This document shows positions 57,040-64,000 of a stretch of DNA of 64,000 nt, in pieces. Source of the DNA: Drosophila pseudoobscura (lineage: Eukaryota; Arthropoda; Insecta; Diptera; Drosophilidae). The notes below the pieces were generated by a model. It did not search any database, was not told the DNA's origin, and saw only the letters and a program-made list of their open reading frames with translations. The stretch is taken from NCBI RefSeq assembly GCF_009870125.1, contig NC_046679.1:6572001-6636000 (forward strand). Direction: 5' to 3'. How positions within the stretch are numbered: position 1 is the stretch's first letter; each line of letters opens with the position of its first letter. A program made the translations under genes and the position numbers.

Positions 57040-57257
57040 GAGGGTAAATCGATCTATCGATTCCATTTCCATTTCCATTTATGTATTTTACACAAGAGTT
57101 TTTGTTGTTCTATAAGTAAAGCACTTGCTGCTGCCCCTTTAGTTTTTGTTTTGATTTACTCTCGAAGGGAGATAACCCCCGGGGATGACCCTCGACAATC
57201 TCGACAGCTCTTTCGCTCTCAAAAGCGACTCTTGGTAGCTGGGAGGCTGCCTCTTTG

Positions 57258-57263
57258 TCAGTT
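57258..57263 (+). promoter_or_regulatory. Initiator-like site of neprilysin-like gene 2
   Basis: TCAGTT lies 27 bp upstream of the chosen ATG. It sits inside the only 245-bp gap between genes 1 and 2. Confidence 0.35.
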
Positions 57264-57284
57264 GATAGCCAGACCTCCGGCAGC

Positions 57285-59366
57285 ATGTCGATGTTTCTTC
57301 TTGGACTCCTGCTCTTCCTCCTGCTCCAAAGGTGCTCCTCGGCGGCCACCGATGCAGCAGCCACACCGAGTGGCAGCGGCTTCCAGCGCATCTACCAGAC
57401 CGAGCAGACCCTCCGCAATGCCAAGGGCAAGGAGATGTTTGGTTACCTGAATCTCAGTGCCGATCCCTGTACGGATTTCTACGAGTATGCCTGCGGTGGC
57501 TGGCAGGCGGCAGCCACACCCCAGTTGCAGCTGGAGCAGCGCACGGACGGGGATCTACTGCGTTTGCTCGAGGAGAGCGCCCATCGGGAGGACAGCGGTG
57601 TGGCGCGGCAGGCCAAGGAGTTCTTCAAGTCCTGTCTGGTGGCCCAGACCCAGACCCAGCAGAGCCAGCAGCAGTTCCTCAGCGAGTTAATCCAACAGAA
57701 TGGCGGCTTTCCGGCCGTGCCCGGCTCCAATTGGGAGGTGCATCACCACGACTACGACTGGCTGAGGGTCCTGGGGGATCTGCGGCACCGCTTCGGTCTG
57801 GACATACTGATCGGCCTGAGGATCGGCTACAACTATGCCAATGTCCATGAGAACAGTCTGTATTTGAGCGAGCCGAGCACCGTCATTCCCAGGGCTCTGT
57901 GCACCCACAACCGCCTGGATATACGCGACATGGCCTATGAGCCGCTGGAGCGGCGCGTGGCCTCCGAGCTGAAGGCCTGGCTGGCGCTCGACAACGAGGC
58001 AGCCGCCCGTCTGGCCGCCGACATCGTGAGCTTCGAGCACGAGCTGTGCGGCGGCATGCAGCAGGACTCTGAGGCGCCGTGGGATGCCGAGCGGCAGCTA
58101 TACGCCGGAAACTGCACTCGCAAGACCCTCGCCGACTTCTCCAAGATCTACGGCCTCAATCTGGAGTCGTATGTGACCGCCAGCTATGGGCAGGTGATCT
58201 TCAAGCCCGTCTACATGGCCGCGCCGAAGTACTACCGCCAGCTGCAGCGCACGGTGGCCGCCCACAACGCCAGCCAAGTGGCCAACTACATCATGTATCG
58301 GGCAGTGTCCGCTCTGACCTTTCCCCTGGAGGATCGGCCGCATTTGAGGCGCAACGAGTGCCTGGGTCGCATCAAGCGGCACTTGCCCACGGCCTTGGGG
58401 GAGCTGTATGCCCGCCAGTTTGCCAGCGAGGATGCCCGCAAGGACCTGGAGGCCCTCTACGGCCAACTGCAGGACGCCCTGAAGCAGAGCCTGAGCGCCG
58501 ACTGGCTCGAGGAGGGCAGTCGCCGGGTGGCACTGCGCAAGCTGGTGGATCTGAAGCTCCATTTGCCCCACTACGAGCGGCCGCTGGCCTACAAGCTGCA
58601 GCTGGAGCGGAACAACTACTGGTCGAATCTCCGGCAGCTGCTGGGCGCCGTGGAGGCGCAGCAAATGGGCCGCCTCTTCGAGGAGGAGCTGCCCGCGCCC
58701 AGTGATCCCGTGGAGGCGTACGAGGCACGGGTGCGGTACCGCCCCGTCCAGCGGCAGATCGACATGGGCCTGGCCCTGCTGCAGGCCCCCTTCTACGATA
58801 CGCATTACGGCCAGTCGCTGCGCTACGCGACGCTGGGCGTGGCTGTGGCCCGCCAGATGGCCGCGGCCTTCGATGATCCACACTGGTCCCTGGACCTGCT
58901 GGAGCGCGACAGCTGGGACGGTCTGACGGCCTGGAGATATCACGATCGCAGCGAGTGCTTCAGCCGCCAGGTGGAGGAGTATCTGCACGCCAATGCCAGT
59001 GCCACGCGCCGGCTGATCGCCGACAGTGCCGCCCTCAATGTGGCCTTTGGGGCGTACCTCACGTGGCTGGGCTTCCAGGAGCCGAACAACGACTTCAATC
59101 GGCTCGCCAAGGAGACCCTGCCCGGCCTCAACTACTCCAACACGGCGCTCTTCTTTGTGGCCTACGCCCAGCAGCACTGCAGCCGCGAGGAGACGCGTCG
59201 TTGGTCGTCGGCCCAAAAGATGCCGCAGTACAGTGCCCTGCAGGATCACAGCTGGCCCCGAATGGCGGTCAATGGCCCGTTGAGGAATCTCGAGGAGTTT
59301 GCCAGGGAGTTTCATTGTCCCATGGGCTCGGCCATGAATCCGGCCACAAAGTGCCAAATCTACTAG
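57285..59366 (+). CDS. Neprilysin-like M13 protein 2, catalytically inactive
   Basis: Intronless. The ATG at 57285 (MSMFLLGLLLFLLLQRCSSA) gives 693 aa with a textbook signal peptide. The frame is open from 57255, but that codon is TTG and the ATG is preferred. M13 landmarks: LSADPCTDFYEYACGGW near residue 60, and CPMGSAMNPATKCQIY at the C-terminus. The HExxH position reads RQMAA (523-527), so both His ligands and the Glu are gone. ExxAD reads RLIAD (576-580). Its start is 245 bp after the stop of gene 1 on the same strand, and an AATAAA follows at 59671. Probably secreted and non-enzymatic. Confidence 0.9.
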   Translation: MSMFLLGLLLFLLLQRCSSAATDAAATPSGSGFQRIYQTEQTLRNAKGKEMFGYLNLSADPCTDFYEYACGGWQAAATPQLQLEQRTDGDLLRLLEESAHREDSGVARQAKEFFKSCLVAQTQTQQSQQQFLSELIQQNGGFPAVPGSNWEVHHHDYDWLRVLGDLRHRFGLDILIGLRIGYNYANVHENSLYLSEPSTVIPRALCTHNRLDIRDMAYEPLERRVASELKAWLALDNEAAARLAADIVSFEHELCGGMQQDSEAPWDAERQLYAGNCTRKTLADFSKIYGLNLESYVTASYGQVIFKPVYMAAPKYYRQLQRTVAAHNASQVANYIMYRAVSALTFPLEDRPHLRRNECLGRIKRHLPTALGELYARQFASEDARKDLEALYGQLQDALKQSLSADWLEEGSRRVALRKLVDLKLHLPHYERPLAYKLQLERNNYWSNLRQLLGAVEAQQMGRLFEEELPAPSDPVEAYEARVRYRPVQRQIDMGLALLQAPFYDTHYGQSLRYATLGVAVARQMAAAFDDPHWSLDLLERDSWDGLTAWRYHDRSECFSRQVEEYLHANASATRRLIADSAALNVAFGAYLTWLGFQEPNNDFNRLAKETLPGLNYSNTALFFVAYAQQHCSREETRRWSSAQKMPQYSALQDHSWPRMAVNGPLRNLEEFAREFHCPMGSAMNPATKCQIY

Positions 59367-59469
59367 GGAGTATTTCGAGGGGAAAACGCGGCCCCAAAGA
59401 ATTGTATCGATAAGCGTTCGTGAGTCACTTCCGGAATATTGTAGAATTTAATTGTGTTAATTTAATTAA

Positions 59470-59760
59470 CTTTTTGGGCATTCATCGTATCCCTATCGAA
59501 TCACTCGGGGCGAATGGCTTTTCTTGATGTCCTTTCTGTTATGAGACATTTGTACAGTGAATCATTCCCAGCTATCGTACCGATATTTACTTTTTCTGGT
59601 AATTAATCGTATCCCATTTCATCGTTTTTAAATTTGCTCGAAGCGAATGGCATTTTTCTGTGTCATTCGCAATAAATGTTAAAGGTTATTAATCGTATAC
59701 CAATCGAATCACCCGTGGCGAATGTTCTTTTTGTGTCCTTTTGCTTATGGGAGATTCCCA
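59470..59760. repeat. Three degenerate ~115-bp direct repeats
   Basis: The core ATCGTATCCCTATCGAATCA then CTCGGGGCGAATGGCTTTT is seen near 59485, with decayed versions near 59606 and 59692. Similar wording (TTCGTTCGTGGCG) appears at the very end of the window. Confidence 0.5.
59671..59676 (+). terminator. Candidate polyadenylation signal of neprilysin-like gene 2
   Basis: AATAAA about 305 bp after the stop codon, the first canonical signal downstream. Confidence 0.35.
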
Positions 59761-60716
59761 GAAATCATTTAAAGCACCAGAATTTTTTCCAAATCGATTT
59801 TTTGAAATTTTTTTATAAATATAATTTACTCAAATCCATAAGGAAAAATATTCTTCATACTGGGCTTATGAAATCCATTCGATATATTTTTTCTTGCAGG
59901 AAAAATAATAGCTAGTCTATCAATATTATTTGGTCCTTAAGAAGGAGATGCTCGCTTGTCTGTAAGGAGAATTCCATCTCTTCTGGACATCCACTCGGAC
60001 TCGGACTAGTCTGTGGAACATCCAGGCTTGCCTTCGATAATGTAAGGAACAAGATTGGAAAACTTGTTAGGCAATTTGTGTCTTTATAAAAGTAAAGAAG
60101 GTCTGAGGGGTTTTCTCAGGTCGAGGTCTCATTTAGAAGTTCCCAAAAACGGCATCGATATTTTCACAAAGCCAAAGAATCGATTATATCGATAATGAAA
60201 TGGATTGGTTTGAAGAAAGTGGAAGAACAAATCAATTTCTTCTTCGTTCTTAAAAACCAAAAGAGTCTTCAGGAGGATTCCACTACAGAAGAACTTCTCT
60301 ACAACGAAGTTTTGTATAAATTGAATCTATTTCCAGAACACTTGAATGCTATATTCTGCAAAAATGATTTCTGTATTAAGAATTCCCTTTGAGATTGAGT
60401 TTTTTGTGTTAGTTTTTCTCAGTGCATGGAACAGAGGAAACTATAAAACTTTAAGGGAAGCAAGCCAACATAGACCTTCTCTCGATCGGCTTTGTGTTGT
60501 TTTGCTGTCACTGCCAAGATCTTGGCTTGCTGTCGAGCGAGGCCGGCTTTGTTTACGTCTCTCCCAGAGCCAGACACAGAGCCAAAGCCAGAGCCACAGC
60601 GCGATAACCCCTCAGGGACCGAGAGGAGAGACAAACTTGACCCAAAAATCGACCAAGTTCATGAGCACGAGTCCGGAGCACTGCTTATCGCCCGCCACGG
60701 GCCCGTAGTCTGTCGC
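59761..60716. other. Intergenic stretch before neprilysin-like gene 3
   Basis: No coding frame is supported. A TATAAAAC at about 60443-60450 is a possible alternative promoter with a ~265-base leader. CCAGAGCCA-type repeats lie at 60567-60598. Confidence 0.4.
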
Positions 60717-60722
60717 TCAGTC
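60717..60722 (+). promoter_or_regulatory. Initiator-like site of neprilysin-like gene 3
   Basis: TCAGTC lies 23 bp upstream of the ATG at 60740, comparable to the site in front of gene 2. Confidence 0.35.
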
Positions 60723-60739
60723 GACTTTTCAACGCCAAG

Positions 60740-63040
60740 ATGAAAGCTTCAAGAGCTGCCCGGTGGAATGTGCTAATCCTGCTGCTGCTCCTCGCCCACG
60801 TAGACGGGGTCCAGAGGCACAATGGCATGAACCGCATGCCTCTGCAGCAGCAGCAGCAGGGGCCCATGTACGGTGGAGGCCAGCTGCAGCAGATCCCTCC
60901 CCACCCGGACAGTCGCGAGGAGTTCAAAGTGCGCCAACTGATGGGCCTGGAGATGCAAAAGTACATGAATCTCAGTGCCGATCCGTGTGTGGATTTCTTC
61001 GAGTTCGCCTGCGGCCATTGGGGGGGCTACCACAAGCGCCAGCAGCGCCAGGGGGCAGCCGGGGCCGGTGCCCCACTCGTCACCGCCCAGCAGGTGGTGG
61101 AGGCGAAGATCGTGGATCAGCTGCAGCAGCTCCTGACGGCCCCACTGCCGCCGCAGCACCATCCGAACCAGTACAGTGGGGCGACGGCGGCCAATGTGCG
61201 GAAGGTGCGCTCCTTCTACGACTCCTGTGTGGCCGTGGAGGCGAATGCAGGCGAGCGACGCCGCTTCCTCATGAAGATCCTCAAGGACAACGGGGGACTG
61301 CGGAACGTGGCCAACTCCAATTGGCAGCACAACCGCCACTGGCTGCAGACGCTCGCCGAGCTGCGCCGCAACTACGGCCTGGACATACTCCTCGGCCTGG
61401 AGATCGACCTCAATCTGCAGCAGCTGGGCGGCAACAGCATCTACCTGGGCGAGCCCCGGCTGACCATCATACCGGAGGAGCACTGCAATGTGGTCGCCAC
61501 CAGGGGGGCCCATGTGCGCGATCTGGTCTACGAGCAGATCCAGCAGCAGGTGGCCGACAATCTGAGGGATTGGCTGGCCCTGGAGACGGGCGAGGCGGCC
61601 CGCATTGCCGGCGACATCATCCGCTTCGAGTTCGAGCTGTGCAAGCACATGCGGGGGCAGCAGCTCCAGCAGCAGCCGGCGGCCCAGGAGGAGGATCTGC
61701 CGCCGGTGGCCTTGCCCTTTGGGGCACGATCGCGCATCGGACAGGATCGGTTGCACCGGCAGAAGGCCAGTGGCATTACGCTCACGGATCTCACCACCGA
61801 AATGGGCGGCTTCTTCGACTTCAAGCTGTACGTGGAGGTGATCCTCGAGAGCCTGTACACGAGCGTCGTCTATCTGCGGTCGCCGGACTACATCAAGCAT
61901 CTGGTGCGCACGGCCAGGGCCAACAATCGGTACACGATCGCCGCCTACATCATGTACGTGGCCCTGAACGAGCTCAACCAGCCGCCGGAGGAGCATCCCT
62001 CCCGGAGGGCCCGCCAGTGCGTGCAGGTGATGCAGCGCCTGTTCCCCCAGGTCCTCGGCGAGATGTACCAGCGCCAGGTGCAGCGCGACGATGCCAAGGA
62101 CGACCTGCAGCAGGTGTTCAGTGATCTGGTGAAGGCCTTCGAGCAGCAGCTGCGTGTCGACTGGCTGGACGACAACGATCGACGGGCGGCCAGGGCGCGT
62201 CTGGCCCAGTATCACACGCTGCTGCCGGACTACCAGAATCTGGATCTCGCCGAGCTGCAGTTCCAGAAGTCCGACGACTACTGGCACAAGCTGGAGTTGG
62301 CCCTGCGCTTCAGGGCCCGCCAGCAGCTGAACGGCCTGCGTGGCAATGACTTTGGCCAGGAGCCCGAGGGCGGCCTGGTGGATGGTTTCGAGGTGCGTGC
62401 CGCTCTCGTGGCCCGCCAGCAGGCGGTGCTCGTGGGCTGGGGTCTGCTGCAGGCGCCCTACTACAACTACCACTATCCCAGGGCCCTCAAGTATGCGCAG
62501 CTCGGCCAGCGGCTGGCCAGTGCCCTCGTCCAGGCCTTCGATGACGAGGGCTGGAATCGTCATCCGCAGGCCACATCCCCGTGGAACGAGCTGACAATGT
62601 CCGGCTATCGGAACGTCACCGAGTGCCAGCGGGCCCAGTACAGCAACTATCTGTACAATCAGCCCGCGGAGTTCCGCAATGCCACGCGCCTCAGGGAGAT
62701 CATGGCCGACAGCAGCGGCCTGAATGTGGCCTTCAATGCGTACCTGGCCTGGCTGGAGCAGCAGGACAACAAGCCACGTCCGCTGCTCTACAAGGAGACC
62801 CTCCCGGAGCTGAACTTCACCAACACGCAGCTGTTTTTCCTGTACTTTGCCCAGACCCGCTGCTGGGCGAGATCCAACCAGGAGGCCGTGCCCTTCCTCG
62901 AGTCCATGCCGCTGATGCAGCACACGGCCGAGCGCTGGGATGTCAATGGGCCGCTGAGCAATTCCGTGGAGTTTGGACGCGAGTTTGGGTGTGCTCTGGG
63001 CACCCAGATGAACAGCGGGGACAAGTGTTTGGTTTACTGA
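60740..63040 (+). CDS. Neprilysin-like M13 protein 3, catalytically inactive
   Basis: Intronless, 766 aa, the longest of the three because of Gln/Pro-rich insertions (MPLQQQQQGPMYGGGQLQQI near residues 33-55 and a QQLQQQPAAQEE stretch near 310-325). Signal peptide near residues 1-27 (WNVLILLLLLAHVDG). M13 landmarks: LSADPCVDFFEFACGHW and the terminal CALGTQMNSGDKCLVY. The HExxH position reads SALVQ (about 594-598). Unlike genes 1 and 2, the ExxAD motif is kept as EIMAD. With both His and the catalytic Glu absent it should not bind zinc or cleave. Two polyQ-type insertions suggest surface loops. Same strand and architecture as its neighbours: tandem duplication. Confidence 0.9.
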   Translation: MKASRAARWNVLILLLLLAHVDGVQRHNGMNRMPLQQQQQGPMYGGGQLQQIPPHPDSREEFKVRQLMGLEMQKYMNLSADPCVDFFEFACGHWGGYHKRQQRQGAAGAGAPLVTAQQVVEAKIVDQLQQLLTAPLPPQHHPNQYSGATAANVRKVRSFYDSCVAVEANAGERRRFLMKILKDNGGLRNVANSNWQHNRHWLQTLAELRRNYGLDILLGLEIDLNLQQLGGNSIYLGEPRLTIIPEEHCNVVATRGAHVRDLVYEQIQQQVADNLRDWLALETGEAARIAGDIIRFEFELCKHMRGQQLQQQPAAQEEDLPPVALPFGARSRIGQDRLHRQKASGITLTDLTTEMGGFFDFKLYVEVILESLYTSVVYLRSPDYIKHLVRTARANNRYTIAAYIMYVALNELNQPPEEHPSRRARQCVQVMQRLFPQVLGEMYQRQVQRDDAKDDLQQVFSDLVKAFEQQLRVDWLDDNDRRAARARLAQYHTLLPDYQNLDLAELQFQKSDDYWHKLELALRFRARQQLNGLRGNDFGQEPEGGLVDGFEVRAALVARQQAVLVGWGLLQAPYYNYHYPRALKYAQLGQRLASALVQAFDDEGWNRHPQATSPWNELTMSGYRNVTECQRAQYSNYLYNQPAEFRNATRLREIMADSSGLNVAFNAYLAWLEQQDNKPRPLLYKETLPELNFTNTQLFFLYFAQTRCWARSNQEAVPFLESMPLMQHTAERWDVNGPLSNSVEFGREFGCALGTQMNSGDKCLVY

Positions 63041-64000
63041 GAGATGACGAGGCGTTAAAGTGGAGTCCGAGGTGCCTCGAAGGTTGCATTGCAGCACACA
63101 ACAGATTTCTATAAATAATCCCCCAATCGTCAGTCAGGAACGTGCACGATGAGGGCTTTTCTCTGTATGGCTTTCTGTGTCAATCGAAGCACTTGAGCGT
63201 GGAGACGACACCCGCCCGACCGCCCGGCCGCCAGACGAGACGTGGCCTGGACACAGCCACTCGAGCACGCAGCATGCGGCATGTAAGCGATAGGCCCTCG
63301 GCTGAGTATCACTCGGTTCGACCCTGAACCATTCGATCGATCAATATGTGTGGGGGCGATGCATGCCCCATGCCGCACGCATTTCCGCTTAATTTAAGAC
63401 GAGGCTTACCTGCAACGACACAAGAAATTTTCATAGCAAATAAGTATAAATTTTGTATAAGAAATAAATAAATATAAATATAGAATATAGAATATAAACG
63501 ACTAGAAGATACCCTTTATACAAGGAGGAGAATGACTAAAAATTCAGACAAAGAAAAGTTTCCTCATTCACGGAATCTGCCATTGGAATGATACATACGA
63601 CGTTCATGGTGACTGGCAAATTTCATTAAAAAAAAGATAATTAAAATTTAAAAATAATACAAGATCAATTTTTGTTTCCTTTCAAAAACGTTTCACATCT
63701 TCTGGTTGTATTTTTTTCCCATAATATTTGAATATTTCCCTTCTAAACACATAAATATTTTAATTTAAGCCCAAAATGTTTCTTGCAGCCTTTTAAACAA
63801 ACGGTAAACATTATTTAAACTTGTGCCTATTCAACGAGGGAAGACACTTTTTAGACTTTTACCACTAACAGTATATTATATATAGTATATACTGTATGGT
63901 AAGTGAATATATATATATATACTGTATGGTTAGTGCTTTTACTATTAATCGATATTTTTTGGTATTTTATCGTAAAACTTGAGCTGATTCGTTCGTGGCG
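63041..64000. other. Downstream stretch, no gene seen
   Basis: AATAAA at 63463-63468 is a candidate polyadenylation signal for gene 3. AT-rich DNA follows, with TATATAxTATACTGTATGGT repeated at about 63874-63901 and 63907-63932. No frame is supported. Confidence 0.4.

Noticed and set aside
57255..57284. Extended N-terminus for neprilysin-like gene 2
   Set aside because: The extension would begin at TTG. The ATG at 57285 directly starts a good signal peptide, and an initiator-like site lies just before it.
58098..59357. A 419-codon antisense frame on neprilysin-like gene 2
   Set aside because: It mirrors the sense codons, with Leu/Gln/Val-rich product and no domain or promoter.
60773..63097. 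A 774-codon open frame antisense to neprilysin-like gene 3
   Set aside because: It is exactly codon-in-phase with the sense gene. Its stops would require TTA, CTA or TCA sense codons, which are rare in GC-rich fly genes, so the open frame is a by-product of codon bias. The product has no domain.

Overview
The window looks like nuclear DNA of a Drosophila species. Coding genes have short GT-AG introns, TATA/Inr promoters and opa (CAG/CAA) runs. The non-coding DNA is packed with GA/CT microsatellites, long C runs, INE-1/DINE-1-like and Tc1-like fragments and a solo LTR. One gene is unmistakably the fly USP12/46 deubiquitinase. The exact species is not determinable by eye; an obscura-group fly is only a guess.

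Layout. 1-2613: no gene seen. 2614-3838 (-): a secreted Val/Pro/Gln-rich, cuticle-type protein with a TATA box. About 3.9-21.8 kb: no convincing gene; it holds an AT-rich island, a 33-base C run, a Tc1-like element abutting a solo LTR, a TATCTAG/TATCTGG array and two related minisatellites in opposite orientation. 21837-22243 (+): a small two-exon secreted peptide with an inhibitor-cystine-knot cysteine pattern. 22.2-25.9 kb: degenerate repeats and the probable 3' region of the next gene. 25908-34091 (-): a six-exon gene for a ~1783-residue low-complexity, polyQ-rich protein with a C-terminal SxIP motif; its first mapped intron carries a pogo-like TIR element with an INE-1-like piece inside. 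35-43 kb: five minisatellites plus a LINE remnant that runs into a ~150-bp tandem array. 44985-46280 (-): Usp12-46. 48.2-53.5 kb (+): a tandem family of small secreted proteins. 54976-63040 (+): three tandem intronless M13 neprilysin-like genes whose zinc-binding motif is destroyed.

The most interesting part is the 48-53.5 kb cluster. Three intact genes (120, 173 and 344 aa) share a 12-bp first coding exon (MQSI, MQSN, MQPS), a phase-0 intron and a C-terminal tail of the form G-P-R-L-S-A-x-L-L-K-hydrophobic-L. Their middles are unrelated, rapidly diverging Thr/Ser/Pro-rich or internally repeated sequence. A fourth, upstream copy appears to be a decayed relic. The fifth gene, downstream, carries a related tail (GTRLNAKTLKVSV) behind a region resembling the Rebers-Riddiford cuticle domain, so the mucin-like genes may have arisen from a cuticle-protein ancestor. 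Nothing in the window shows what these proteins do.

The Nepl trio probably encodes secreted, catalytically dead paralogues. It lies next to the secreted-protein cluster on the same strand. Each gene has its own TCAGTY initiator-like site a short distance upstream, so they are probably independently transcribed.
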